A DNA stretch of 61,030 nt from Chthonomonas sp. UBA1950. Lineage in GTDB: Bacteria > Armatimonadota > Fimbriimonadia > Fimbriimonadales > Fimbriimonadaceae. Below are positions 17,565 to 27,700 of the stretch, in pieces. Location: contig DDEQ01000037.1 of assembly GCA_002336105.1 (NCBI GenBank), positions 3,792 through 64,821 on the forward strand, read 5' to 3'. The notes under the pieces are model-generated. The model was not told the origin of the DNA, searched no databases, and saw only the letters and a program-made list of their open reading frames with translations. The number at the start of each line of letters is the position of its first letter. Within the stretch, counting starts at the first letter, position 1. A program made the translations under genes and the position numbers.

Positions 17565-18992
17565 CTAGTTCCCGTATTGTTTCATGAGGATGTTGGCTTC
17601 GATTTGACGCATCGTCTCAAGCGCAACACTGACCATGATCAGCAAGGACGTACCACCAAGAACGCTCACGTAGGCTTGACCACGCAATCCGGAGATCGCA
17701 GGGGCAATATACTGCAGCAACGCTACGCCAGCGATAAAGGCAGCACCGACGAGAGTGATTCTCGAGATAACTCCATCAAGAAAGTCTTTTGTTTGTTTGC
17801 CTGGTCGAACACCCGGAATAAACGAACCGCCTCTCTTGAGGTTGTTGCTAATGTCTTCAACGTTATACTGGATGGCGGTCCAGAAGTAGGTGAAGAAGAA
17901 GATAAGCAACGTGTATAGAATTGAACCGATGACTGCCTTAGGCAACCAAGGCATACTTGGAAAGATCGGCTCAGTGGATGATGGCTGTAGAAACGTTCCG
18001 AATTGGTAAAGGAAGTTTCCTAGTGGTGAAGGATTAACTACGTTTGAACCACCACCTAGCATCATGCCAAATTGCTGTGGCAACTGGATGAGAGAGACAG
18101 CAAAGATGATTGGCAGAACGCCAGCCATGTTCACTGAAAGTGGCAGATAACTCGTTTGTCCACCCATCATACGGGTGCCAACCATTCGCCTCATGTGCTG
18201 GATTGGAATGCGTCTTTGAGCAGTTGTGAAGTAAACAATAGCCCAGGTAGCCGCAAGGAAAATGAGCAGAACGAGGATTGGGCTGTAGAACGGAATGGTC
18301 CCGTTTCTGATACCGCGTGCAATTCCTTCAACCTGGTTAGGCAATGAAAGAATGATGCCAGCGAAGATCATAAGAGAGACGCCGTTACCGATGCCCTTTT
18401 CTGAAATCTGCTCGCCAAGCCAAAGCATGAACATCGCACCTGCGGTCCAAAATACCAAGGTGATGAGCTTGACTGGCACGGTAACTGTTGCTGGGAGCGC
18501 CGAGTGCATTAACTGCATCAGTCCCCATCCTTGCGCAAAGCAAAGAGCAAGAGTTACGAGTCGTGTTCGGCGATTCTGTTGCTTTCGGGCATACTCACCA
18601 CCCTCTTGCATCTCCTTCTTCCATTGCGGGAACGCAGTGGTTAGGATCTGCATGATGATTGATGCGGTGATGTATGGGTTCAGACCGAGCGAGAACACCG
18701 AGAGACGGCGCAATGCACCTCCACCCATGATGTCCAAATAGGCGAACGCGGGCAGCTTCATCAACTGTTCGTAGATCTTTTCGCTGTTGACACCAGGGAT
18801 TGGCGCCGGAACATGAATTCCGAGTGCGAAAACCGCAAACATGAAAAGAACGAAAATGATTCGCTGGCGCAGGTCTGGATCGGCCCACGCAAGCCGCAAC
18901 GTTTCTAGGAGAGGAAGGTGGAGACCTTTATCTCCACCTTGACCGCCTCCGGTATAGGAGCCGCCGCCACCTAGCCCGGTTGGTAAACTCAC
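17565..18992 (-). CDS. secY: Preprotein translocase channel subunit SecY
   Basis: Central channel of the SecYEG translocon in the inner membrane. 475 aa with about ten hydrophobic helices, GGALRRLSVFSLGLNPYITASI near helix 2, and the cytoplasmic loops usual for SecY. The N-terminus carries a Gly-rich stretch (GLGGGGSYTGGGQGG) not usual for the family. It starts with GTG overlapping the rplO stop (GTGA), in the normal operon position. Confidence 0.97.
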   Translation of the reverse strand: MSLPTGLGGGGSYTGGGQGGDKGLHLPLLETLRLAWADPDLRQRIIFVLFMFAVFALGIHVPAPIPGVNSEKIYEQLMKLPAFAYLDIMGGGALRRLSVFSLGLNPYITASIIMQILTTAFPQWKKEMQEGGEYARKQQNRRTRLVTLALCFAQGWGLMQLMHSALPATVTVPVKLITLVFWTAGAMFMLWLGEQISEKGIGNGVSLMIFAGIILSLPNQVEGIARGIRNGTIPFYSPILVLLIFLAATWAIVYFTTAQRRIPIQHMRRMVGTRMMGGQTSYLPLSVNMAGVLPIIFAVSLIQLPQQFGMMLGGGSNVVNPSPLGNFLYQFGTFLQPSSTEPIFPSMPWLPKAVIGSILYTLLIFFFTYFWTAIQYNVEDISNNLKRGGSFIPGVRPGKQTKDFLDGVISRITLVGAAFIAGVALLQYIAPAISGLRGQAYVSVLGGTSLLIMVSVALETMRQIEANILMKQYGN

Positions 18993-19468
18993 TCTGCTGA
19001 AGCCTCCTTGGCTTCCTTCTTAGCAGGAACGATGACAGTAGCTGACCCGCCTGCATTTGTGATGGCTTCTTCAGCAGTCTTGCTGAACTTATGAGCCGAC
19101 ACAGTGAGTTTTTTGCTGAGTGATCCGGTGCCAAGAATCTTGACTCCGTCCTTCACCTTGCTGATGATTCTAGATTCGATGAGAGCTTCTGGGGTTACCG
19201 TTGCTCCTGATTCGAAGAGGGTTTCGAGGTCGCTAATGTTAACAACCGCGAATTCCTTATGGTTAATGTTTCTGAAGCCCTTCTTTACCGGCAGTCGGCG
19301 CTGAATCGCTGTCTGACCACCCTCAAAGTTCGGGTGAATCTGTCGGCGAGCGCTCTGGCCCTTAGTACCGCGAGTAGCGGTCTTGCCCATACCGGAGCCG
19401 ATACCGCGAGCAACGCGGCGCTTCTTGAAGGTAGCTCCCTTTGGTTTTTCGAAATGATGTAGTCCCAT
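18989..19468 (-). CDS. rplO: 50S ribosomal protein L15
   Basis: Large-subunit protein binding 23S rRNA. 159 aa. The family-typical GSGMGKTATRGTKGQSAR loop and FEGGQTAIQRRLPVKKGF are present. The C-terminus has a short Ala/Lys/Glu tail beyond the core. It lies between rpmD and secY with 4-nt overlap to secY. Confidence 0.97.
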   Translation of the reverse strand: MGLHHFEKPKGATFKKRRVARGIGSGMGKTATRGTKGQSARRQIHPNFEGGQTAIQRRLPVKKGFRNINHKEFAVVNISDLETLFESGATVTPEALIESRIISKVKDGVKILGTGSLSKKLTVSAHKFSKTAEEAITNAGGSATVIVPAKKEAKEASAE

Positions 19469-19483
19469 GGGTTATTCGGCTCC

Positions 19484-19741
19484 TTACCGTCGGTTAGTCG
19501 AAGGCTTCTTGTCCTTTCGAGTGGCCTTTGGTCGTGCATTTCTACCATCGATGATCGGCGTTTCATTTTCGCCTTCCCAAACGATCAGTAGGTGCTGGAT
19601 CGGGCGAATCATTCCGCGGATGGCAGCATTGTCTTGCTGCTCAACGGTTTGACCGACCTTACGAAGTCCTAAGGCTTGAATCGTCGCACGGTTGCGAGGA
19701 ATGTGAGCAATTGGACTTTTAATGAGCTTAATGCGCAGCAT
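19484..19741 (-). CDS. rpmD: 50S ribosomal protein L30 with C-terminal extension
   Basis: 85 aa from the ATG at 19741, which overlaps the end of rpsE by 14 nt; a longer frame to 19768 adds only a basic leader read from rpsE. The core RIKLIKSPIAHIPRNRATI and LGLRKVGQTVEQQDNAAIRGMI is L30. Bacterial L30 is about 60 aa, so the basic tail of some 25 residues (ending KATRKDKKPSTNRR) is an extension. Confidence 0.95.
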   Translation of the reverse strand: MLRIKLIKSPIAHIPRNRATIQALGLRKVGQTVEQQDNAAIRGMIRPIQHLLIVWEGENETPIIDGRNARPKATRKDKKPSTNRR

Positions 19742-20300
19742 CCGCTTCCTCCTTACGTGCCTTGGCAAGCCAAGGGGTCAGTTGGTTTGGATCGAGACCT
19801 CGCTTTTCAGCGGCTGCTTCTGGGCTGCTCAAGTCCTTGAACGCTTGGATGGTCGCGTAGGCCATATTGATGGCGTTGCGGCTACCAAGGCTCTTGGCTA
19901 GAACGTTGTGAATACCAGCTGCTTCAAGGCAAGCTCGGACTGCGCCACCAGCCTTAACACCAGTACCTGGTGCGGCGGGACGAAGAACAACTTCTGCTGT
20001 ACCTGCTCGGCCAACGATCTCGTGAGGGATGGTGGCACCGATCATCGGAACAGGGAACATGCTCTTGCGAGCAGCTTCCTCTGCCTTTCGGATAGCATCG
20101 GGGATACCACGAGCTTTTCCGAGGCCGACTCCGACCTGACCCTTGTTGTCACCAACGACGACGAGAATGGACCACGAGGCGGTTTTACCACCCTTGTGGG
20201 TCTTAAACACCTTGTTGGTTCGCACAACTCGAACATCGAGTTGTGGTCCTTCAGTGTTGCGGCTCTCACGCTTGCCGCTGAGGCGGTTCATCATTCGCAT
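19728..20300 (-). CDS. rpsE: 30S ribosomal protein S5
   Basis: Small-subunit protein at the mRNA entry and decoding fidelity region. 190 aa. Has the S5 double-stranded RNA-binding fold with VVRTNKVFKTHKGGKTASWS, VVGDNKGQVGVGLGKA and GTGVKAGGAVRACLEAAGI. Sits between rplR (3-nt gap) and rpmD. Confidence 0.97.
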   Translation of the reverse strand: MRMMNRLSGKRESRNTEGPQLDVRVVRTNKVFKTHKGGKTASWSILVVVGDNKGQVGVGLGKARGIPDAIRKAEEAARKSMFPVPMIGATIPHEIVGRAGTAEVVLRPAAPGTGVKAGGAVRACLEAAGIHNVLAKSLGSRNAINMAYATIQAFKDLSSPEAAAEKRGLDPNQLTPWLAKARKEEADAAH

Positions 20301-20303
20301 GGT

Positions 20304-20657
20304 TTAAAACTCAAGCCCTCCCTCACGAGCACCGTCGGCTAATGAGGCGACGCGACCGTGATATCGGAAACCACCTCGATCAAAGATGACCGCGGAGATG
20401 CCCTTTTCTTTGGCTCGCTTAGCGATTAGTTCGCCGACCTTCTTCGCGCCATCCTTGTTACCGCTACCAGCAAATTCTTTTTCATCAGAGCTTGCTGAAG
20501 CCAAGGTGACGCCATTAACGTCGTCGATCACTTGCACGTAAATATGTTTGAGACTGCGGAAAACCGCGAGGCGCGGACGCTCGGTTGTACCCTCGACTTT
20601 GCGTCGGAGTCGGGCGTGACGGGCCGCACGGAGATCATGTCGTGATTTGGTTGCCAC
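20304..20657 (-). CDS. rplR: 50S ribosomal protein L18
   Basis: 5S rRNA-binding protein of the central protuberance. 117 aa, the usual length. ARHARLRRKVEGTTERPRLAVFRS, the IYVQVID strand and the C-terminal FDRGGFRYHGRVASLADGAREGGL are diagnostic. It sits 13 nt after rplF. Confidence 0.97.
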   Translation of the reverse strand: MATKSRHDLRAARHARLRRKVEGTTERPRLAVFRSLKHIYVQVIDDVNGVTLASASSDEKEFAGSGNKDGAKKVGELIAKRAKEKGISAVIFDRGGFRYHGRVASLADGAREGGLEF

Positions 20658-20670
20658 GTTCTATAACTCC

Positions 20671-21237
20671 TTACTTCTTAGCCGAGGCTCTCTTACCAGC
20701 CTTGAGCTTGATCACTTCGCCCTGATAGCGAATACCTTTACCCTTGTAGGGCTCCGGCTTTCGAACCTTGCGAACATCGGCAGCGATTTGACCGACCATC
20801 TGCTTGTCGGTACCACTCACGATGACCTGCTGAGCCCTGGTCTTTTCGTCAGCCTTCACTTCGAAGGTGATGCCAGTTGGGGCGGCAACGGTCACGGGGT
20901 GAGAATAACCCATATTTAACAGCAGGTCTTTACCCTGAAGTGAAACACGGTAACCAACACCGATAATCTCCAAAGTCTTTGAGTGACCTTTGGTGACGCC
21001 ATCAACCATGTTATTCAACAGGGTTCGAGCAAGACCGTGCTGGCTTCGAGCTTCGCGAAGGTCGTTAGCTCTTTCGAGCGTCAAAGTGGTTCCTTCTTGC
21101 TTTACGGTCAGAAGACGAGAGATCGGCTGTGCCAACTCACCCTTAGGACCCTTGATGGTAACGAGGTTTGTTGCCTCGTCGACCGTGACGGTGACTCCAG
21201 ATGGGATGGTGATGGGGCGGATTCCAATTCGCGACAT
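20671..21237 (-). CDS. rplF: 50S ribosomal protein L6
   Basis: Large-subunit protein near the factor-binding site. 188 aa with two L6 repeats; the second ends in the signature PEPYKGKGIRYQGEVIKLKAGK. The start MSRIGIRPITIPSGVTV is typical. One nt separates it from the rpsH stop. Confidence 0.97.
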   Translation of the reverse strand: MSRIGIRPITIPSGVTVTVDEATNLVTIKGPKGELAQPISRLLTVKQEGTTLTLERANDLREARSQHGLARTLLNNMVDGVTKGHSKTLEIIGVGYRVSLQGKDLLLNMGYSHPVTVAAPTGITFEVKADEKTRAQQVIVSGTDKQMVGQIAADVRKVRKPEPYKGKGIRYQGEVIKLKAGKRASAKK

Positions 21238-21238
21238 A

Positions 21239-21634
21239 TTAGTACACCTCGCAAAGAACTTCGCCGCCGATGCGTCGTCGTCGTGCTTCTCGATCGGTCA
21301 TCAAACCAGAGCTGGTGCTCAGAATTCGGGTCGTAAGACCACTTCGGAGCGGCTTTAGGTCGGTTACCGGCTTGTAAACACGAAGTCCAGGCTTCGAAAC
21401 GCGGGCAATATGGGTGATGAGCGGCTTGCGTTTTGCGTCGTACCGAATCGTCACACGAATGACAGGGAACTTCGTCTCGTTCGAGATCTCGTAACCGGAG
21501 AGGTAGCCCTCAGCCTCGAGAATCTTTACGATTTCTTCTTTAATTTTGCTATACGGAATGTCAACCGTCGTAAGGCGTGCTTGGGCGCCATTTCGAATGC
21601 GGGTTAACAGGTCCGCGATTGGGTCGCTATGCAT
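21239..21634 (-). CDS. rpsH: 30S ribosomal protein S8
   Basis: 16S rRNA-binding assembly protein; in many bacteria it also represses its own spc operon by binding the rplE leader. 131 aa with DPIADLLTRIRNG at the start and LSTSSGLMTDREARRRRIGGEVLC at the end. It follows rpsN by 12 nt. With no rplE here, the classical S8 target would have to be elsewhere. Confidence 0.97.
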   Translation of the reverse strand: MHSDPIADLLTRIRNGAQARLTTVDIPYSKIKEEIVKILEAEGYLSGYEISNETKFPVIRVTIRYDAKRKPLITHIARVSKPGLRVYKPVTDLKPLRSGLTTRILSTSSGLMTDREARRRRIGGEVLCEVY

Positions 21635-21646
21635 GGATGTGCCTCC

Positions 21647-21943
21647 TTACCGATGGCTCGACTTCTTGACGCCGGGGAGTTCGCCTCTGTGAGCCTTCTC
21701 GCGGAAGACTTGTCGGCAGACTCCGAAATAACCGATGAATCCGTGAGCTCGGCCCGTAATCGCGCAGCGATTGTACTGTCGGGACTTAAACTGTCGGCTC
21801 TTGATACGTCTAGCTTCGAACTCGGCTAGGGCTTTTTCTCGCTGCTCTTTTGGCAGAGCGAGGATTGCCGCCTTTTCGGCTTGCAGGCGCGCCCATTCGG
21901 CCGCCTTCTTTTTTTGTTTTACAATAAGGGCTTGCTTCGCCAT
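21647..21943 (-). CDS. rpsN: 30S ribosomal protein S14 (zinc-free form)
   Basis: 98 aa, the long C-minus form: the region NRCAITGRAHGFIGYFGVCRQ keeps only two of the four Cys of the zinc form. The middle has a slightly expanded Lys/Glu/Ala helix. It is the first gene of this ribosomal block; rplN, rplX and rplE, which normally precede it, are missing upstream. Confidence 0.95.
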   Translation of the reverse strand: MAKQALIVKQKKKAAEWARLQAEKAAILALPKEQREKALAEFEARRIKSRQFKSRQYNRCAITGRAHGFIGYFGVCRQVFREKAHRGELPGVKKSSHR

Positions 21944-22454
21944 TCTTTCTCCCGCCGTTACCGGGCTGGTCCATAGGTCTCTGGGCGAGCAGAGGCCATG
22001 CGGAGCCCGTGGCTAAGTTGTTTTATTCAGGACACAGACGTCATGAACACTGGAGAATACCACAAACTTATGGCGAGCGGTAATCGCGGAGAAATAGGTT
22101 GGACTGGCTTTGGCTAGTCTGATATCCCTGTCGTCGGGATTATGAAAAGCTCTTTGTGCGACTGAAAGAGTTGAATAAGTGTTGTCGCGGTTGAGCAATG
22201 CGGCTGTGGAGATGGATTATTTCCTACTCGACACGGCGTTGGCGTGAGGTTGAGTGTTCTTTGTTAGTTTGAAATGGAAGTTTGTTTCGTCCGATGAAAC
22301 GCTGTGCCAATCCTTGGCTTTTGTTCTTCATCCATTCATTCACTCGTTGCTCCCATCGTCAAGAATCTCTGTTTCCATGTCTGCGCTTTTCCCGCCCGCC
22401 CATCACCGGTTAAGGCTAGAGCGGAGCGGGTGTCTTTTCGCGGATGGATAGGAA
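21944..22454. other. Intergenic region without a recognisable gene (511 nt)
   Basis: It separates rpsN from the flagellin stop and must contain the promoter of the rpsN-led ribosomal operon on the minus strand. I see no convincing -35/-10 pair, no rplE remnant, no RNA motif and no ORF with family features. A GC-rich imperfect stem around 22385-22440 may end flagellin transcription, but it is not clean enough to call. Confidence 0.6.
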
Positions 22455-23873
22455 TTAACCCTTAAGGAGGTTCAAGACTGATTGGGGTGCAGAGTTGGCC
22501 TGTGCTAAGACGCTCATACCGGCTTGTTGCAGGATTTGCAGCTTGGTGTAGTTGGTCATCTCTTCGGCAACGTCGGTATCTTGTATTGAGCTAAGAGAGG
22601 CTGATAGATTCTCTTTGGAGACGCCCAGGCTTCGTATATTGCTCTCAAGTACGTTGCGTTGGAAGTTACCGAGTTGGCCTCGCGCTCGGCTAATGTCGTC
22701 GATAGCTTTGTCGATTACGCTAATCGCATTCGATGCTCCGGCCGATGTTGTGAGGTCGATGTTGTTGAGATTCAGGCCAGCAATCGCGCCGTTACCGAGG
22801 TTCGATGCCGCGTAGTTGCCTAGCGAGATGTTCACCGTCTGGCCAGAATAGGCACCGACTTGGAACTGGCTTGAGCCGACCACTACCTGTCCAATGGCTG
22901 CGCCTGTTGTGTTCGCATTGCCTGCCGCAGTGAGCACGAGGGTGTTACCATCTGCGTCACTTAGGGTTAGGCCACCGTTGCCACTTTGACTGCCGGTAAA
23001 CAACGCTGTGGCTGACCCGATCGTTACTGTGGCGTGGGCATCTGAAGCAGCAACGTTAGCGGTCGCACCGAGAACGCCGTTGGCATCGGTTACCGTCACC
23101 TTGCCTCTTGTTCCGTATTCGTTTGAGACAAAGGCTAAGCCATTTGCACCCATACTGGCAGTGACACCGGTCTGGTCAGACGCCATATTTACCATCTTGA
23201 TGACATCATCGACCGTGTTGGCAGCAGAGACATTGAACGTTGTTCCGTTGACGGTGAACGAACCTGCTGAAGCCACAACTGCCGTCAAGGTTGTCAGAGT
23301 AGTAGCGTTAACTTGGGCGCGGACTGCACTCGTAACTGCACCTAGGGTGACTGTCGCGTTTGCGGTCAGCGAAGTACCGGCGAATGCGCCTCCAATTGAC
23401 AATGAGGAGATGAGGCTGGTGTTTGTTACCGCGCTCGTCACGCCAGAAGAACCGTCCAGGAGCTTCTTGGTGCCGTACTGAGTGCTTGTTGAAATTCGTG
23501 TGATTGAGTCGGCAATCGACCTAACCTGAGACTGCTGTGCTTGCAGCTGTGATGAGGTCTGAGTTGCACCGTTGCTTGCAGCGACTGCGAGTGTTCTTGC
23601 ATCATTCAGAAGCTTGTTGACTTCTTCAAATGCTCCTTCAGCAGTCTTCACGTAGTTGATGGCGTCTTGGCTGTTCGAAACGGCCTGAGTTAACCCCGAG
23701 ATCTGAGACTCTAGTCGTTTGGACTGTATGAGACCAGCTGGGTCATCGGCAGCCGAGTTGATTCGCAGACCCGTTGATAGTCGTGTTATTGACTGACTGA
23801 AATTGTGACTTACCATGCTCAAATTGCGCATGGCGTTCATTGCGTTGACGTTGGTGTTTATGCGAAAAGACAT
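22455..23873 (-). CDS. fliC: Flagellin
   Basis: Filament subunit exported by the flagellar type III system. 472 aa. The conserved D0/D1 N-terminus (RINTNVNAMNAMRNL, SITRLSTGLRINSAADDPAGL) and C-terminus (SRARGQLGNFQRNVLES, ending QANSAPQSVLNLLKG) flank a variable Ala/Thr/Val-rich D2/D3 region (about 165-370). GGAGG lies upstream of the ATG. No other flagellar genes are in the window. The upstream intergenic region (23874-24055) carries repeated AGTAA/TTACT elements. Confidence 0.97.
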   Translation of the reverse strand: MSFRINTNVNAMNAMRNLSMVSHNFSQSITRLSTGLRINSAADDPAGLIQSKRLESQISGLTQAVSNSQDAINYVKTAEGAFEEVNKLLNDARTLAVAASNGATQTSSQLQAQQSQVRSIADSITRISTSTQYGTKKLLDGSSGVTSAVTNTSLISSLSIGGAFAGTSLTANATVTLGAVTSAVRAQVNATTLTTLTAVVASAGSFTVNGTTFNVSAANTVDDVIKMVNMASDQTGVTASMGANGLAFVSNEYGTRGKVTVTDANGVLGATANVAASDAHATVTIGSATALFTGSQSGNGGLTLSDADGNTLVLTAAGNANTTGAAIGQVVVGSSQFQVGAYSGQTVNISLGNYAASNLGNGAIAGLNLNNIDLTTSAGASNAISVIDKAIDDISRARGQLGNFQRNVLESNIRSLGVSKENLSASLSSIQDTDVAEEMTNYTKLQILQQAGMSVLAQANSAPQSVLNLLKG

Positions 23874-23992
23874 TTTTGCGTTTCCTCCGTGATTCGCAGG
23901 TCTTGGGATCGAAGCGAGCCATCCGTTTACTCGCCGTTACTCTTTCCCAGTAACCTTCACAGGTGCTATTCCAGGTATCAATACGGGCTTAA

Positions 23993-24010
23993 CCTAGTAA
24001 AATTACTGGG
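23993..24010. promoter_or_regulatory. Candidate operator palindrome upstream of flagellin
   Basis: CCTAGTAA-AA-TTACTGGG is an 18-nt near-perfect dyad about 120 nt upstream of the flagellin start. A further CCCAGTAA copy lies at 23946-23953 and TTACT copies at 23936 and 24052. Repetition of the same half-site between VanW and fliC suggests protein binding; no regulator is identified. Confidence 0.35.
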
Positions 24011-24055
24011 TTTCACGTATTTTTACGGTTAGCAAAAATGCTGATGGCAAAATTA

Positions 24056-24796
24056 CTAGCCTTCGAACTGGATAACCTTGCCCATCGAAGGATAGTTGTC
24101 TCTTGAAATGCGTTCTTTTCGATCGCCAGAAACGCGGTACACCGTCACGCCAAATCCGGCTTTGCCAGAATTGCGAACACGACTAGCACCGGAACTTCCA
24201 AAGGTGTATTTTGCTGGAGCCTCGAAATGGTCGATCTCGCTGTACACAATTGGTTTTACAGGCATATCACGGTCAGCGTAGAAGCTAGCTTGAATCATGC
24301 CGTTTTTCACATTGGTGACAAGGCGAACTGGGAACTTGTGAGGGTTCACAAACCGGAGATCAATATTTGTGTAGGCGACAGCTGCATCCCGTCCCGGCGG
24401 GACATAGGATGGACTGAATCGATGTCGGTGCCGCTCTGTAATTTTCATGCCGCTAAGTAAAGCCGCATTGTATACCGTAGTCGAGACCTGACAAACGCCG
24501 CCACCCCAGTCGTCAATGAGTTGTCCGTTGTAGCTCACCGGAGCCCGTCGATAACCGGCATCCCTTGAAAAACTTCCAACTTTCTTGTTGAACGAAAACT
24601 CTTCTCCCGGAGCGATGATAACGCTTTGGAGTTGATCTGAAGCCAAGATGGCGTTGTGTCGTTGAGAGTGATTACGTGCCTCAAGTGAGGTCGCAAACGC
24701 TGCTATGACCCTCGGATGCGGGCTGCTGGCAAAAAGAATCCCACCTCCAGCAGCCACAAGACCGGTACTTAGCACAACCAGAAACTGGGGCCTCAA
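24056..24796 (-). CDS. VanW-family exported protein
   Basis: 246 aa from a TTG start that overlaps the alpha-2-macroglobulin stop (TTGA), with AGAGG seven nt upstream. An N-terminal hydrophobic segment is followed by the VanW core: a Ser/His-rich start, PGEEFSFNKKVGSF, GGGVCQVSTTVYNAALLSG and GRDAAVAYTNIDLRFVN. VanW occurs in some glycopeptide-resistance clusters, but most members are chromosomal and of unknown, probably cell-envelope, function. No van resistance genes are nearby. Confidence 0.9.
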   Translation of the reverse strand: MRPQFLVVLSTGLVAAGGGILFASSPHPRVIAAFATSLEARNHSQRHNAILASDQLQSVIIAPGEEFSFNKKVGSFSRDAGYRRAPVSYNGQLIDDWGGGVCQVSTTVYNAALLSGMKITERHRHRFSPSYVPPGRDAAVAYTNIDLRFVNPHKFPVRLVTNVKNGMIQASFYADRDMPVKPIVYSEIDHFEAPAKYTFGSSGASRVRNSGKAGFGVTVYRVSGDRKERISRDNYPSMGKVIQFEG

Positions 24797-27700
24797 CGCG
24801 TAACCTCTAGAATATTTTGTCCAGACGTTCCCGTTTGGTTGGGATCATACATGTTGCCTGCTCTCGCTGGCAATGCAGACGACTTTCCGGTTCGCTCGGC
24901 TCGCATCGAGTAAGTAATCTTGTTGACACCTGCTTTTAGCGAGGTCGCAAAAAAGGCAACTTTGTCATCGCGAACTACTGTTTGAGCCCACCAGTTCGTC
25001 CAGTCCTCCATGGGGTCTTCTCTTTCGTTCACACGACAGTTGCTAGGGGTTGGGCTTTCAATCATCACGAACACTCGGTCTCTGGATGACGTAATAGTGA
25101 GTTCGACAAGCAACAGATCACCGGATTTCACTCGATCTACCGGCTTCTTGCTAGGCAGTAACCTCTGAGTTCCGTCATCAGCAGACCTGACCTCCATCAA
25201 GTGGTAGGTTCGTTCGACTTTGATACCGCCGACATCTGTAGGTTGGATTGGCTTGGTGGCGTCATATTGACGCATGCTCACCGAAGCGTATAGATTTCCA
25301 CCCGTAGAAGATTGGATGTCCACCGTGTTTCGCCCTTTATGTAGCTGACTTGCCGGAATCAGGATTTTCTGGTCGGGCTGGAACATGCTTTGTGACGATA
25401 GATGGATTGTCTTTACCACCTTTCCGTTCAAGAAGATGGTCGCATCTGATTCTGTGACTGGAGCCTTGTGTTGCTTCGCGTATTCACACAGACCGGTTAA
25501 CACTTCGGTCGTAGACCGAGTGGAAGACCATGAATCCCCTTTCTTTTCCTGCATTAGATATGTAACTGCCGGTTCGATCAGAGGGTTTTGAGGATCAATT
25601 GTAGCCAGCACTCCGAGGGCGAGCCCGGTATTTTCCTCTCCCCAAGACCAGTCTTGCTCTTTCCAGTGGGCACCAGGGCCAGATCGAATGGCCATCTTTG
25701 ACAAAGTCGCGACAAACTCATTCCTTTTCTCTGTGTTGCCAGCGAAATGGTTGGCAAGCGCAGCATAAGCGGTTTCCTGAGCGCCTAGCGGAGTCAAGGG
25801 GAAGTGGTTGATGACATCCTTAGCGTCTTTCATTCGACCAAACTTGCCCAGAACGTAGGCTGCATACATTCCGTCTCGCATATTCTGCGGCTTGGTATTG
25901 TCGAGTTTGATCGATTCCTTCTGTAAGTAGTCCAAGCTACCTGTGATGGTGGAACTTGACCAACCGTAGGCCGGGCTAGGCTTATATCCGACTTTCGAGG
26001 CTTTTTCAACGCCATCCAGAACGAGCGAGGTCATGTAGACAGAGCCCTCATCGTTTGCCCACCAACCCCATGAACCATCAGAACGACGCATTTTGGCTAG
26101 TCGAGCGTAACTCTCACCTGCGATTCGGGGAATGCGCAATGTTACGTCTGGTTTCGAAATGCCAGATTCGTCGAGCACTTTTCCGACCAGGACAGCCGGA
26201 ACAAATCGGCTCATCGTTTGTTCAACGCAACCATAGGGATAGTCGACTAGATCGTCCAAAGCCTGAACCATCGACCCCAGCACATTGGGGGCTACCGTGA
26301 TGGCCAAGCGACCCGAATTTTGATCTGACGAATCAAGGATATCTACGTTGAAGCTCTGCTTCCCGTGAATAACGGAGGCGTCCATGGTTTCGACCAATTT
26401 GCCGAGCGCTTCGATTCTAAAGGTCCTCTTTTCGCCGTCCGAAGCTCCACCGTCTATCCAGGCTCTAGCTGCTATGGATCCTTCACCGGATTTCGTTGAA
26501 CTGAGTTCGATAGGAATATCGGTAGGCTTTCCAGGTTCAACCGTCACGCTCTTCGGAAGGTCTGATTGCGCATCTACACCGTCAATATCAAATCGAAGGC
26601 TGACGTTGGCGGTGCTTTCCGAATCGTTGATGACCTGCACATTCATGGTCTGAGTGTCTCCAACGACAAGATAGGTTGGACCTTGGACGCGAACCATGAG
26701 CGACTTTCGTGCTTTGAAGTGGAGAGTTGTCTTTCCAACGGAAGTGTCATCTGAGCAAGCGGTTGCCGTCACCCTCCATTCGGTGAGGTTATCTGGCAAC
26801 TTGAGCGTGACTTCTGCATTTCCATTCGCGTCCGTTTGAATTTCAGGCATCCATGCAGCGGTGTCTTTGAACTTGGTACGCAAAGGAATCTCGCCGCCAC
26901 CCTTGTCCCCACCATCTAGATAGATTTCGGGGAACGAGTAGATGGTGCGAACTCGGTTGTATCGTTTGGGATACATCTCCTTGACCGGGTCAAGACGATC
27001 TTCCTGAATCGCATAAATTGACTCATCGACAACGCCTAAGGTGACGTTTGCAGACATCGGCTTGCCGTTCATATCTGCGCTCTTGATGTTCAAATGAACG
27101 GTATCGCCCGGTTTGTACTCTTTTTGGTCTGCGGTTACATCGACCTTGAGCTTTCGGTCGACCTGGTCAACGTTTAGTCGTTTCGTTGCCTCATAGAACT
27201 TTTTCTCGTGGACATATGCGACCGTCACAAAGGCGTTTGGCGCATGTTTTGAAGTGACAGGGATATTGACTGTCGCATTTCCCGAACTGAGATCGACAAC
27301 TTGCTGTTGCATGATGTCGTCGACCTCCACGGTCACCAAAGCGGATCCAGCCTTACCGGTGGTTTGAATCATCGCTTTGGCAACATCGCCTGGCTTATAG
27401 TTTCTGTGATCGAGAACGATAGTGGGTCGAGAACGAGAACCCTCCCAACCGTAATTCGAACCCGTCACCCAAATATTGCACTCCGAAGTGATGACATTCT
27501 TCCGGCTATCGGTGAGTTGGGTGCGAACGACAATAGAGCCGGTTTTGTCCATCGGCAGCGCGACGTTCACTTCGCCATTCGGACCGGTTGAAGAAGTGTA
27601 GGCTTTGAGCGGTTGGAAATCGGAGACACCGTCTGCATAGACTTCTCGTCCAACAACAATCTTGAGAAGCTGGTTTGCAACCGGCTTCGGAGTGGCATCC

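Noticed and set aside
18295..18741. 148-aa open frame opposite secY
   Set aside because: Antisense shadow of a clear secY; composition is Cys/Arg/Pro-rich without motif.
23874..24055. Possible sigma-28 promoter or c-di-GMP riboswitch before flagellin
   Set aside because: TAAA with N15 gives only a poor match to GCCGATAA, and the conserved GEMM core is absent.
24056..24796. VanW as evidence of vancomycin resistance
   Set aside because: vanH, vanA/B, vanX, vanR and vanS are absent; VanW-family proteins are mostly chromosomal with unknown roles.
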